From the NCBI RefSeq assembly GCF_021653975.1, contig NZ_JAJKFK010000004.1, forward strand, positions 246,936 through 310,935: a DNA stretch of 64,000 nucleotides. Direction: 5' to 3'. The notes below the pieces were generated by a model. That model ran no database searches. It was not told the DNA's origin and worked only from the letters and a program-made list of their open reading frames with translations. The stretch comes from Amycolatopsis sp. GM8 (GTDB lineage: Bacteria > Actinomycetota > Actinomycetes > Mycobacteriales > Pseudonocardiaceae). Made by a program: the position numbers and the translations under genes. Each line of letters opens with the position of its first letter. The stretch's first letter is position 1. Below, piece after piece: positions 40,183-49,395 of the stretch.

Positions 40183-40335
40183 CCATGAGGTCCGGAAATA
40201 CCGGCGGCCCACGGCCGGCGCCCACCGAGCCGGCGCCGGCGAGGAAGCAGTAGTTCGAACGAGACATGCCCGGTGCCGGGCGACGTGGCGCTACTGTCAC
40301 GCGTCCGCCGGCACCAGCCCGACAAGGAGGTCGTG

Positions 40336-42114
40336 GTGAACGGGATCGGATCGACGAGGGCCGGGAACAGCAGTGGCGGCGTGCTCGTGCGGGAGAAGCA
40401 AACCGAGCCGCCCAGCGAGCGCCCGGCGGAGCGCCGGCCACGGCCTGCGCGCAGGCGCGGCCGGCGAGCGCTGAACACGGTGCTCACCGCGATCCTGGCC
40501 GTCGCGCTGGCGTACCTCGTCCTCTTTCCCATCATCCGGCTCGTCCTGCTCGCGCTGCAAGGTGGCGGCGCGAACATCGCCCGCGCCGTCGGCACGCCGG
40601 CAATTGGCCAGACCTTGCTGACGACCATCGTGCTGGCTGTCGTGAGTGTGGTCATGGCGGCCGTGCTCGGGACGATTCTGGCGTGGCTGGCGACCAGGCT
40701 GCCCCCGCGGCATCGCTGGGCGGCCGTGCTGCCCCTGCTGCCCATCGTCCTGCCGCCGATCGCGAGTATCAGCGCCTTCGCCTTCCTGCTGGCGCCGCGA
40801 TCGGGCCTGGTGAACGACCTTTTGCGCAACCTCCCCCTGTTCTCGGGCTATACCAACAAAACCGGCGGTCCCATCAACGTCTACAGCTTCGGGTGGATCA
40901 TCGCCATCACCGGGTTGTACCTGACCTCGTTCATGTTCGTCTTCATCCGGGCCGGCCTGGCCCGCGTGGGTCCGCAGGTGGTCGAGGCGGCCCGATCGAA
41001 CGGCGCGACACCCGGCCGGGCGTTCTTCCGGATCGTCATCCCGTTGCTGCGCCCGTCCTTGACCTACGGCGGCGCGATCTGCCTCCTGCTCGGCCTCAGC
41101 CAGTTCACCGCGCCGCTGATCCTCGGCGGCAACGAGAACATCCGCGTCCTCACCACCGACGTCTACTACTACGTCGGCCTGCACGAGTACGGGCTGGCCG
41201 CCGCACTGTCGATGCCGCTCCTGCTCATGGGGACCGCGCTGGTACTGGCACAACGTGGCCTGCTGACGAACAGCCGCCGGTTCGCGAGCGACGTCGGAAA
41301 GGGCGTTCAGGGCACTGGGCGCGCCTCCCGCTGGGCGCTGCCGGGGCTCTTGCTCTACGGGCTGCTGATGGTGGTCGTACCGATCGCGACGCTCGTGGTG
41401 GTCTCGTTGTCGCCGTTCTGGAGCGGGCACGTGGACTTCAGCACGTTCACATTGCGGAACTTCTCCGCGACGCTCGACCTGCCGGCCGCCCGCACCTCCG
41501 TGCAAACGAGCCTGCTCGCGTCGGTGGCCGGCGTGCTGGTGGCGATCCCGGTGGGCTACCTCGCCGCGGAGGTGATCTACCGGCGCCGCGGTGGGCGGGT
41601 GATCTCCAGCGTGGTCGACTTCATCGTCGGGCTGCCGCTCGGGATTCCGGCGGTGGTCTTCGGTCTCGGCTTCCTGTATTTCTACTCCCAGCCCGGGTTC
41701 GAGCTCTACGGGACGCCGTGGATCATCATCCTCTTGTACGTCACGCTGATGCTGCCGTATGCCGTCCGCCTGCAACTGACCGCGCGACTGTCCCTGGGGG
41801 ACTCCTACGAGGCCGCGGCGCGCTCGTCGGGAGCCGGCGTCCTGCGCACCCACCTGCGGGTGGTCGTGCCGATGATGCGCAGTTCCATCGCCGGCGCGGC
41901 GGCGCTCATGTTCGTCCTGCTGAGTCACGAGTTCTCCGCCTCCGTCTTCGTGCGATCGGTACGAACGCAGGTGATGGGGACACAGCTCTACGCGTTCTGG
42001 TCGACCGGAACCGCGCCGAAGGTAGCGGTGATGGGCATCGTCATGTGCGTGGTCACCGCGGTGGGCGTGTCGCTCGCCTCCTGGGCGGGTTCCGGCACCC
42101 TCGAGAAGCTCTGA
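40336..42114 (+). CDS. ABC transporter permease, two fused permease domains
   Basis: The product of about 592 residues has a basic N-terminus and roughly twelve spans. Two EAA loops show it carries both halves of the channel: EAARSNGATPGRAFFRIVIP and EAAARSSGAGVLRTHLRVV, in permease domains at about 60-320 and 350-590. The ThiP/FbpB-like fused layout goes with the solute-binding lipoprotein at 28127 and the ATPase that follows. The GTG at 40336 is chosen because AGGAGG ends five bases upstream; GTG 40333 is the alternative. The extended frame upstream is not expected to be translated. Confidence 0.9.
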   Translation: MNGIGSTRAGNSSGGVLVREKQTEPPSERPAERRPRPARRRGRRALNTVLTAILAVALAYLVLFPIIRLVLLALQGGGANIARAVGTPAIGQTLLTTIVLAVVSVVMAAVLGTILAWLATRLPPRHRWAAVLPLLPIVLPPIASISAFAFLLAPRSGLVNDLLRNLPLFSGYTNKTGGPINVYSFGWIIAITGLYLTSFMFVFIRAGLARVGPQVVEAARSNGATPGRAFFRIVIPLLRPSLTYGGAICLLLGLSQFTAPLILGGNENIRVLTTDVYYYVGLHEYGLAAALSMPLLLMGTALVLAQRGLLTNSRRFASDVGKGVQGTGRASRWALPGLLLYGLLMVVVPIATLVVVSLSPFWSGHVDFSTFTLRNFSATLDLPAARTSVQTSLLASVAGVLVAIPVGYLAAEVIYRRRGGRVISSVVDFIVGLPLGIPAVVFGLGFLYFYSQPGFELYGTPWIIILLYVTLMLPYAVRLQLTARLSLGDSYEAAARSSGAGVLRTHLRVVVPMMRSSIAGAAALMFVLLSHEFSASVFVRSVRTQVMGTQLYAFWSTGTAPKVAVMGIVMCVVTAVGVSLASWAGSGTLEKL

Positions 42115-42133
42115 CGGCGAGAAGGAGAAGCCG

Positions 42134-43264
42134 ATGCTTTCTTTGCGTGGCCTGGAGAAGTCGTTCTCCGCGAAAGGCGACATAGTCCGGGCGATCGACG
42201 ACGTCTCCCTCGAAGTCGGTGAGGGTGAGCTGCTGGTCCTGCTCGGCCCGAGCGGGTGCGGCAAAACCACCGTCCTGCGGTGCATCGCCGGGCATGAGTC
42301 CGCACAGGCCGGTGCCATCGAACTCGGCGGTGAAGCGATCTTCGACGCTTCTCGCGGGCTCGATCGCCCTCCGGAGAAGCGCCACATCGGGATGGTGTTC
42401 CAGAACTACGCCCTCTGGCCGCACCTGACCGTCCGCCGGAACCTCGAGTTCCCGCTGCGCGCGCAGAAGATGAAGAAGGAACTCGCGGCGGGCGAAGCGG
42501 TGCGAGATGTCGCCGGCCTGGTGGACTGCCTCCCCTACCTGGAACGGTTTCCCAGCGAGCTGTCCGGCGGGCAACAACAGCGGGTCGCGTTGGCTCGCGG
42601 GCTCGTGGCCAGGCCGAAGTTCATGTTGTTCGACGAACCGTTGAGCAACCTGGACGCGTTGCTGCGTGCCCAGGTCCGGCACGATCTCCACGAACTGCAC
42701 CGCACGATCGGCTTCAGCGGCATCTACGTCACACACGACCAGAGCGAGGCCTTCGCACTCGGCGACCGGCTCGCGATCATGCGCGCCGGCCGGATCGAGC
42801 AGATCGGCACGCCGCAGGAGATCTACAGCAGCCCGTGCACGGAGTACGCCGCCAACTTCGTCGGGCTGAGCAACCGGCTCGTCTTCTCGCCGATGGGTGT
42901 GGACAGGTGGGGTTTCGCCGGTGAGGACGGGGGAGAGGTCCCCATCACCACACGTGCGGGCATCGACGAGCTGACACTGCGCTGCCGGCCCGACGACTTC
43001 GAGCTGTTGCCCGGGTCGGCGAACGCCTACGACGGCCTGGCCCTGGAGGGCCACATCGCCGGCTCGGTGTACGAGGGACGTCATTACGACCTGAGCATCG
43101 TCGCCGGCTCGTCCACCGTGAACGTCCATGCCGGTGTCGCGCAGGGGGCGGGACTCACCACCGGCGATCCGGTCAGGATCGGGATGCGGTGGCAGAAGGG
43201 TTCCTGGTTCAGCGCGGGCACGAGGGTCGATGTGGTGGCCCGCGAAGGAGTCTCGTCACCGTGA
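42134..43264 (+). CDS. ABC transporter ATP-binding protein (CUT1/POTF-type)
   Basis: The 376-residue ATPase has Walker A GPSGCGKTT (about 38-46), the Q loop in GMVFQNYALWPHLTV, the signature LSGGQQQRVALARGL, Walker B FMLFDEPLSNLDALLR, the switch His in YVTHDQSEAFALGD and a C-terminal TOBE-like domain. It energises import with the fused permease 19 bases upstream. The C-terminal domain could mediate inducer exclusion, but this is not visible. A strong stem-loop follows. Confidence 0.93.
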   Translation: MLSLRGLEKSFSAKGDIVRAIDDVSLEVGEGELLVLLGPSGCGKTTVLRCIAGHESAQAGAIELGGEAIFDASRGLDRPPEKRHIGMVFQNYALWPHLTVRRNLEFPLRAQKMKKELAAGEAVRDVAGLVDCLPYLERFPSELSGGQQQRVALARGLVARPKFMLFDEPLSNLDALLRAQVRHDLHELHRTIGFSGIYVTHDQSEAFALGDRLAIMRAGRIEQIGTPQEIYSSPCTEYAANFVGLSNRLVFSPMGVDRWGFAGEDGGEVPITTRAGIDELTLRCRPDDFELLPGSANAYDGLALEGHIAGSVYEGRHYDLSIVAGSSTVNVHAGVAQGAGLTTGDPVRIGMRWQKGSWFSAGTRVDVVAREGVSSP

Positions 43265-43269
43265 TCAGC

Positions 43270-43308
43270 GAACTGAGCCGACGGCACGCTGCGCCGCCGG
43301 CTCAGTTC
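43270..43308 (+). terminator. rho-independent-type terminator of the ABC operon
   Basis: GAACTGAGCCG pairs perfectly with CGGCTCAGTTC (11 base pairs), extended by a further CGGC/GCCG after one mismatch, with a short loop. CTTCGGCGTTTT follows. Confidence 0.75.
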
Positions 43309-43462
43309 CTTCGGCGTTTTGCAGCTGGAACAACTCCAGCAGTTTGGCCTGCTCGCCGGAGGCGGCCACCACGTTGAGGCGGCCGTGGCTGTCAGCGGGA
43401 TCCGCGTGGCGCCGGTGCCCGGCCTTCCGTCGCGCGGCAACCACAAAGGCCGGGATCCGGTT

Positions 43463-43630
43463 TCACGACCCCTTCAGGAACCTCAGGTAGAACGCGCCGA
43501 ACACCAGGACGATTCCGGCGTTCACTGTCAGCCGCGCCCAGAAGTGGTTTCTGAAGAAGAGGATGTCCACGCCGACGATGACGGCCACCATCGCGACGGC
43601 GTAGAGCACGAGGGCTGTCTGCCTTCCCAT
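43463..43630 (-). CDS. small membrane protein, 55 aa
   Basis: On the minus strand an ATG preceded by AAAAAGGA opens a 55-residue frame: MGRQTALVLYAVAMVAVIVG, then VDILFFRNHFWARLTVN, then AGIVLVFGAFYLRFLKGS. Two hydrophobic spans flank a short basic loop, and the C-terminus is basic, so both ends are probably cytoplasmic. I know no function. The ribosome site and composition make it convincing despite its size. Confidence 0.7.
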   Translation of the reverse strand: MGRQTALVLYAVAMVAVIVGVDILFFRNHFWARLTVNAGIVLVFGAFYLRFLKGS

Positions 43631-43771
43631 TGTTCCTTTTTACTCCGTGCGGCCGGATGTTCCGCGATGCTGCCGTTTCGGGCCCGCGTCGGGACTTTTT
43701 CCTCTGTGCCCGAACGCCGGGGCACGCGGTCCCTGGCGGTGCACAAGTGATCCCGTGTGGAGGAGACTCAC

Positions 43772-45175
43772 GTGAAATACGTACCCCCTGGACTGTCCGG
43801 CAGCATCGTGCTCGTTCGCGCCCGCTACGAGAACTTCATCGGTGGCAAATGGGCGGCGAAAGACGCGTGGGGCGCGATGTCCCATGCCGGGCGGGCCAAG
43901 GTGCTCAATGCGGTCGCGGACGCGATCGAGGCCAACGCCGAAATGCTCGCGGTCGCGGAGAGCTGGGAGAACGGCAAACCGGTCCGGGAGACCCTCGCCG
44001 CGGACATTCCGCTCGCCGCCGACCATTTCCGGTATTTCGCCGCCGCGATCCGGGCCGAGGAGGGAACGATCTCGGAGATCGACAAGGATCTGATCGCATA
44101 CCATTTCCGCGAGCCGCTCGGGGTGGTCGGGCAGATCATCCCGTTCAACTTCCCGCTGCTGATGGCCGCGTGGAAGCTGGCGCCCGCGCTCGCCGCAGGC
44201 AACTGCTCGGTCCTCAAGCCGGCGTCCCCGACGCCGTGGTCGATCCTGAAACTCGCCGAGGTGATCGGTGACGTGCTGCCTGCCGGGGTGTTGAACATCG
44301 TGACGGGCCCGGGTGGCGAGATCGGCAAGGCGCTGGCGGCGAATCCGCGGATCGCGAAGGTGGCGTTCACCGGTGAGACGGTGACCGGGCGGCTGATCAT
44401 GCAGTACGCGGCACAGAACCTGATCCCCGTGACGCTGGAGTTGGGTGGCAAGTCGCCGAACATCTTCTTCGCCGATGTGATGGCCGCGGACGACGAGTTC
44501 CTGGACAAGGCCGTCGAGGGCCTGGTGCTCTACGCGTTCAACAAGGGCGAGGTGTGCACGTGCCCGTCGCGGGCGCTGATCCAGGAGTCGATCTACGACG
44601 AGTTCATGGCTCGCTGCCTGGCCCGGATCGAGGCGATCAGGCAGGGCGACCCGCTGGACACCGAGACGAAGATCGGCCCGCAGGTCTCGGCTCAGCAGCG
44701 CGACAAGATCGAGTCCTATGTGGACATCGGCAGGGCCGAGGGCGCGGAAGTGCTGATCGGCGGGCACCGGGTCGACCCCGGCGGCGCGTTCTCCGGCGGC
44801 TACTTCTATGCCCCGACCGTGCTGAAGGGACACAACAAGATGCGGGTGTTCCAGGAGGAGATCTTCGGCCCGGTGCTGGCCGTGACCACGTTCACCGACG
44901 CCGGCGACGCGCTGTCGATCGCCAACGACACCCTCTATGGCCTCAGCGCCGGGGTGTGGAGCCGCGACGGCGACCACGCGTACCGGATCGGCCGCGGGAT
45001 CAGGGCCGGTCGCGTGTGGACGAACTGCTACCACCAGTACCCGGCCGGGGCGGCGTTCGGCGGGTACAAGATTTCCGGCATCGGCCGGGAGAACCACAAG
45101 ATGATGCTCGATCACTACAGCCAGACCAAGAACCTGCTGGTGTCCTACAGTCGCAAGCCGTTGGGCCTGTTCTGA
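43772..45175 (+). CDS. aldehyde dehydrogenase (ExaC/AldA-like) with an N-terminal in-frame deletion
   Basis: The 467-residue NAD-dependent aldehyde dehydrogenase retains [20 protein letters not shown], the general base in [12 protein letters not shown], the nucleophile Cys in [10 protein letters not shown] and the C-terminal [18 protein letters not shown]. Family members are about 505 residues. Here FIGGKW is joined directly to [15 protein letters not shown], so about 38 residues of the first cofactor-domain strands are missing without a frameshift. Activity is therefore doubtful. The GTG start follows GGAGGAG by six bases. The downstream DUF779 gene is its usual partner. Confidence 0.87.
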   Translation: MKYVPPGLSGSIVLVRARYENFIGGKWAAKDAWGAMSHAGRAKVLNAVADAIEANAEMLAVAESWENGKPVRETLAADIPLAADHFRYFAAAIRAEEGTISEIDKDLIAYHFREPLGVVGQIIPFNFPLLMAAWKLAPALAAGNCSVLKPASPTPWSILKLAEVIGDVLPAGVLNIVTGPGGEIGKALAANPRIAKVAFTGETVTGRLIMQYAAQNLIPVTLELGGKSPNIFFADVMAADDEFLDKAVEGLVLYAFNKGEVCTCPSRALIQESIYDEFMARCLARIEAIRQGDPLDTETKIGPQVSAQQRDKIESYVDIGRAEGAEVLIGGHRVDPGGAFSGGYFYAPTVLKGHNKMRVFQEEIFGPVLAVTTFTDAGDALSIANDTLYGLSAGVWSRDGDHAYRIGRGIRAGRVWTNCYHQYPAGAAFGGYKISGIGRENHKMMLDHYSQTKNLLVSYSRKPLGLF

Positions 45176-45522
45176 TGGCCGAGCCGATTTCGGCCACTCC
45201 GGCGGCGCGGGCGGCGATCCGCCGTCTCCGTGCCGCCCGGGGCGGCCCGGTGATGTTCGTGCAGTCCGCGGGCTGTTGCGCGGGCAGCACCCCGATGTGC
45301 TTCGACGACGGCGAGTTCGTGATCGGTGCGGGCGACGAGCTGCTCGGCGAGATCGAGGGCTGCCCGTTCTACATCGACGGCGCGCTGCACCGCGCCTGGG
45401 GCGGGCACCCGCTGGTGCTCGACGTCGCACCCGGCGACGCCGAAGGATTTTCGCTGCCCGCGGGAGAAGGGCGGCGGTTCGTCACCACGTCGGACATCCG
45501 CACCGCGGAGGAGGCGCGATGA
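45175..45522 (+). CDS. DUF779 family protein
   Basis: The 115-residue protein shows VMFVQSAGCCAGSTPMCF with adjacent Cys pairs, and CPFYIDGALHRAW. DUF779 proteins are nearly always encoded beside acetaldehyde-type dehydrogenases, as here, where the start overlaps the dehydrogenase stop by one base (TGATG). The Cys cluster suggests metal or thiol chemistry. No reaction is established that I know of. Confidence 0.88.
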   Translation: MAEPISATPAARAAIRRLRAARGGPVMFVQSAGCCAGSTPMCFDDGEFVIGAGDELLGEIEGCPFYIDGALHRAWGGHPLVLDVAPGDAEGFSLPAGEGRRFVTTSDIRTAEEAR

Positions 45523-45578
45523 AAGTCGGTGTGGTGAACGAAACCGCTCCAGGTGAACGGTGTGCCGCGCTCACATGA
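45519..45578 (+). pseudogene. 5' scrap of an NAD(P) transhydrogenase alpha subunit gene
   Basis: The first 19 codons read MKVGVVNETAPGERCAALT and then stop. This matches the start of PntA/alanine-dehydrogenase-type proteins (MKxGVxKExxPGERRVAL). Nothing of the remaining ~350-residue protein is present. Confidence 0.55.
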
Positions 45579-45829
45579 CCGCGGCGCTGAGAAGAACTGA
45601 CCGACTCGGACCACACGCGGGTACGTCATCGAGGTGGCAGACGTGCCACGGTGGTCGACTGGGGCCCGCTCGCGTCGAAGGTGGTGCGGTCCCGGTCACC
45701 TCGAACGCGGCGTGTTCTCCGTGCATGCCGCGCGCTGTAACGAGATCGACCTGGCGTCGGTGATCGAGCGCACCGTGGCGGCCCGCCACGGCTCGACGCC
45801 GCTGGTGCTGCGGCGTCGAGCGTGGCGAG
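45523..45829. other. decayed stretch between gene remnants
   Basis: Apart from the PntA scrap, no frame has a recognisable domain. It separates a 5' remnant from two 3' remnants, which points to a deletion or rearrangement scar. Confidence 0.4.
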
Positions 45830-46078
45830 CTACGGGGTCCGCGCGGCGCGGGCGGCGTGGCTGAGGTCGAGCCCGGTCGTCTCCGGGGCCAGCCGCTGCG
45901 AGACGAGCCCGCCCAGGGCCAGCACCGCGGCGCCGATCAGCAGTGTCGGGCCGACGCCCAGGTGGTTCAGCGCGATCGGGAACAGGAACGTGCCGATCGC
46001 CGCGCCCACCCGGCTCATCGCCGTCGCGAAGCCGACGCCGAAGACACCTGCGCCCGCCGCAAAGTCTACATCGGACAC
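45830..46078 (-). pseudogene. C-terminal fragment of an MFS transporter
   Basis: The 82-codon minus-strand frame contains GVGFATAMSRVGAAIGTFLF, ALNHLGVGPTLLIGAAVLAL and SQRLAPETTGLDLSHA. These are the last two membrane helices and tail of a sugar/acid-type MFS permease (APETkG motif). The preceding ten helices are absent, and the fragment abuts the alcohol-dehydrogenase fragment. Confidence 0.65.
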
Positions 46079-46723
46079 TCATCGGTGAAACCGCGCACCG
46101 CGGTGCTCGACCCGGAACTGACCCTCGGACTACCCGCCCACGTCACCGCCGCCACCGGCCTGGACGCTTTGGTCCACGGCATCGAATCCCTGGCTTCGCG
46201 CGGGTCGACGCCGTTCTCGGCGGCCTATGCCACGCAGGCGATCAGCCTCGTCGGGCGCTGGCTCCCGGCGGCCTACCGCGACGGCGGCGACCTCGAGGCG
46301 CGGTCCGGGCTGATGCTCGGCGCGCACCTGGCCGGCCACGCGCTGACGTTGTCCGGGCTGGGGCTGGTCCACGGCATCGGGCACGCGCTGACGGCGTACA
46401 CCGGCACCCCGCACGGCGTCGCACTGGCGGCGGTGCTGGAAGAGGTCATGACGTTCAGCGTCCCGGCCGCCGCGGACGCCTACGAAACGACAGCCCGCGC
46501 GTTGCGGCTGCCGCCGTCGCCGGACTGTCCGGCCGCGGCGATCGAGGCGGTCCGGGAGATCTCGGGGGCGATCGAGATCAAGCGGCCATTGCGCGAACTC
46601 GGCCTCACCCGCGACGAGATTCCGGGAGTGGCCGCGGACGCCGTCGCCGACACCGTCACCAAGAACGCACCGCGCCTGCCGTCGGAAGCGGAGGTGGCGG
46701 AACTGCTGCATTCGGTGTTCTGA
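46079..46723 (+). pseudogene. C-terminal fragment of an iron-containing alcohol dehydrogenase / maleylacetate reductase
   Basis: About 214 codons read SSVKPRTAVLDPELTLGLP, TGLDALVHGIESL and GHALTLSGLGLVHGIGHAL, with the metal-binding His residues. They are the helical domain of the Fe-ADH family. The N-terminal Rossmann-like domain is missing and there is no suitable start. The frame itself is intact, so the loss may be recent. Confidence 0.7.
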
Positions 46724-46881
46724 ACGATCTCGGTGACGAAGGCGGGATGACGGGTCGCGGTGCCCAGGTCGCGCCGGATTCGCTGCGCCGGGCTGGAGGA
46801 GTGACGGCGGCAGCTGTGGATCCGCTTAAAGAAAGGTCCGGCCGGTAGCCGGCAGCATGGCATCCGCTCGATGATCGGGCC

Positions 46882-48180
46882 GTGGTGGTCATTTCTCAGC
46901 GCGCGGCGGTGCGCCGGCTGCACGACCGGTTCGGGTTCGGGCCCAGGCCCGGCGACCTGGACGCCGGTTTCGCCGAGTCCCTGGCCCGGCTGCTGACGCC
47001 GGGTCCCGACCTGGGGACGCAGGCGACCCCCATCCCGCAGCCGGGCACTCCACCGCGACAACCGGGCAAGCAGGATACAGCGGCGAAAAAGCAGGCCGCG
47101 CAACAACTTCAGGGCCAGGCGACGCAGGCGGCCCTGTGGTGGCTCGACCGGATGGTTGCCGCCGACGCTCCGTCCGTCGAGCGGCTCACCTGGTTCTGGC
47201 ACGGGCATTTCGCGACCAGTGAGCAGAAGGTGCGCAGCCCGGAGCTGATGCTCACGCAGAACCAGACCATGCGGACGCTCGGCATGGGCAGCTTCACCCA
47301 GCTCGCGCACGCCATGATCGTCGACCCGGCAATGCTGCTGTGGCTGGACGGAAACAGCAACAAGGCCGGTAAGCCGAACGAGAACCTCGCGCGGGAGTTC
47401 ATGGAGCTGTTCACACTGGGCGTCGGCCACTACAGCGAGACCGATGTCCGCGAGGCCGCCCGCGCCCTGACCGGATGGACAGCCACGCGTGACACTCAGA
47501 CCGCGCGGCTGGTGAACCGGTGGCATGACAACACGGCCAAGCAGATCTTGGGCCAGACCGCGGACCTCGACGCCGCCTCGTTCGTCGATCTCGTGCTGGG
47601 ACGACCGGAATCGGCACCCTTTGTGGTCGGCCGGATCTGGTTCCGGCTCGTCTCCGCGACCGCGCCCGCGGCCGACGTGCTCAACCGGCTCGTCGCGGCA
47701 TACGGCCGCAACCGGGACATCCGGTCACTGCTGTCCGCGATCGCCGGCGAAGCCGCGTTCCACGAACCCGCGACCTCGTTGGTCAAGCAGCCGGTGGAAT
47801 GGCTCGTGGGGTTGATGCGCGCGCTCGGGGTCCGGCCGGGCGCGCTGGACGGCAAGGCCGGAACACAGCTGCTGGCCGGGCTGCGGGGGATGGGTCAGGT
47901 GCCGTTCGAGCCGCCGAGCGTCGGGGGCTGGGCGTCCGGTGGTGCCTGGCTGACGACATCGGCGGGGCTGGCGCGACTGCGTCTCGCGCAGCTCGTCGCC
48001 GAGCATGCCGACCTGGACGCGGTGTCGAAGGCAGGCGACAAGCCGGCCGCGATCGGTGAGATCCTCGGCATCGACGCCTGGTCCGACCGGACCCGCGCCG
48101 GCCTCGGCGGCGTCGCGAGTGATCCCCGGCAGCTGGCCGCGGTGGCCGCCTGCGCCCCCGAATACGTGGTGAGTGGGTAG
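46882..48180 (+). CDS. DUF1800 family protein
   Basis: The 432-residue protein carries the DUF1800 pattern: AAVRRLHDRFGFGPRPGDL, WFWHGHFATSEQKVRSP, GKPNENLAREFMELFTLGVG and YSETDVREAARALTGW. No signal peptide is visible. Members occur with DUF1501 proteins, as here six bases downstream, and are thought to be secreted or envelope-associated. Biochemical function is unknown. A Gln/Pro-rich linker lies at about 50-75. Confidence 0.85.
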   Translation: MVVISQRAAVRRLHDRFGFGPRPGDLDAGFAESLARLLTPGPDLGTQATPIPQPGTPPRQPGKQDTAAKKQAAQQLQGQATQAALWWLDRMVAADAPSVERLTWFWHGHFATSEQKVRSPELMLTQNQTMRTLGMGSFTQLAHAMIVDPAMLLWLDGNSNKAGKPNENLAREFMELFTLGVGHYSETDVREAARALTGWTATRDTQTARLVNRWHDNTAKQILGQTADLDAASFVDLVLGRPESAPFVVGRIWFRLVSATAPAADVLNRLVAAYGRNRDIRSLLSAIAGEAAFHEPATSLVKQPVEWLVGLMRALGVRPGALDGKAGTQLLAGLRGMGQVPFEPPSVGGWASGGAWLTTSAGLARLRLAQLVAEHADLDAVSKAGDKPAAIGEILGIDAWSDRTRAGLGGVASDPRQLAAVAACAPEYVVSG

Positions 48181-48186
48181 GAAGGC

Positions 48187-49395
48187 ATGAACAAGCTGAC
48201 ACGCCGGCGGTTCCTCATCGCCAGCGGAGTGACGGCCGCCGGTGCGCTCGCCGCCGGGGCTACCCAGGTCGACTGGGCGCACCTGATGTCCGCGGCCCAG
48301 CAGACGCCACTCGATCCGCACTCCGGTGTACTGGTGGTGGTGACGCTGTACGGCGGTAACGACGGCCTCAACACGGTCGTGCCCGCCGGCGACTCCACCT
48401 ATCAGAACGCTCGGCCGGAACTTGCCTACAAACCCGGAGAGGTCCTCGATCTCGGCGAGGGGCTGGGCCTGAACCCGGGCATGAAAGGCCTGAAAGGTTT
48501 GTGGGACAACCATGAACTGGCGATCGTGCGCGGGGTCGGCTATCCGAAGCCCGACCACAGCCACTTCCGGTCGATGGCGATCTGGCAGACGGCCTCTCCG
48601 GACACGGCCGTGCCGACCGGCTGGCTCGGCCGATGGCTCGACGCGTCCGGGGACGACCCGCTGCGCGCGTTGTCGGTGGAACCGGTGCTGCCGCCGATGC
48701 TGGCCGGCGCCCAGACGGCGGCCGCGTCAATGCCGGTCGGTGGCCTGACCCTGCCGAAAGGCGCGCTGGGCAAGGCATTTGAGAGCCTGGGCGCCGCGCA
48801 GCCCGGTGAGGGGTACTGGCAGGCGAAGGCGGCTCGTTCGGTCACCGATCTGTACCACGCGGAGCAGGTCCTCGGCGCCGCCGCGCACCCGGCCGCCAAG
48901 AGCGGACAGCGGCAGGGAGCGTTGGCGGCGCAACTCGACGTCGTGGCCGGGCTGATCGAAGCCGGGGTGCCGACGCGGGCGTATTCGGTGTCGCTGGGCG
49001 GATTCGACACGCACGCGGACGAGCGCGGCACCCAGCAGCGGCTGCTGACCGAACTCGATGGGGCGCTGACGCCGTTCGCGCAGCGGCTAGGCCGTACCGG
49101 CCGCGGCAAGCAGGCGGTCGTGCTCGTCTACTCCGAGTTCGGCCGCCGGGTCGCGGCCAATGCCAGCGAAGGTACCGACCACGGCACGGCCGGTCCCGTC
49201 TTCGTCCTCGGCAGCGGGGTGCGGGGTGGTTTCCACGGCGCCGAGCCGAGTCTGGCCGATTTGGACGACGGCGATCTCAAGGAGACCACCGACTTCCGCG
49301 ACGTGTATGCGACCCTGCTGGACCAGGTACTGGGCACCGACGCCGGCCGCGTGCTCCCCGGCTACACCGGCCGGCTGGACGGGCTGCTCGCCTGA
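48187..49395 (+). CDS. DUF1501 family Tat-exported protein
   Basis: The 402-residue protein begins MNKLTRRRFLIASGVTAAG, a Tat signal (RRRFL) followed by a hydrophobic stretch and AxA-type cleavage region. The body has VVVTLYGGNDGLNTVVP, HFRSMAIWQTA and VLVYSEFGRRVAANASEGTD, a sulfatase/alkaline-phosphatase-like fold. It would be exported folded, probably together with its DUF1800 partner. The last 34 bases overlap, tail to tail, the histidine-kinase gene on the other strand. Confidence 0.87.
   Translation: MNKLTRRRFLIASGVTAAGALAAGATQVDWAHLMSAAQQTPLDPHSGVLVVVTLYGGNDGLNTVVPAGDSTYQNARPELAYKPGEVLDLGEGLGLNPGMKGLKGLWDNHELAIVRGVGYPKPDHSHFRSMAIWQTASPDTAVPTGWLGRWLDASGDDPLRALSVEPVLPPMLAGAQTAAASMPVGGLTLPKGALGKAFESLGAAQPGEGYWQAKAARSVTDLYHAEQVLGAAAHPAAKSGQRQGALAAQLDVVAGLIEAGVPTRAYSVSLGGFDTHADERGTQQRLLTELDGALTPFAQRLGRTGRGKQAVVLVYSEFGRRVAANASEGTDHGTAGPVFVLGSGVRGGFHGAEPSLADLDDGDLKETTDFRDVYATLLDQVLGTDAGRVLPGYTGRLDGLLA

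Noticed and set aside
40297-42387. 696-codon minus-strand frame opposite the ABC permease
   Set aside because: It is dominated by Gln, His, Arg and Asp, as expected from the complement of a hydrophobic high-GC gene.
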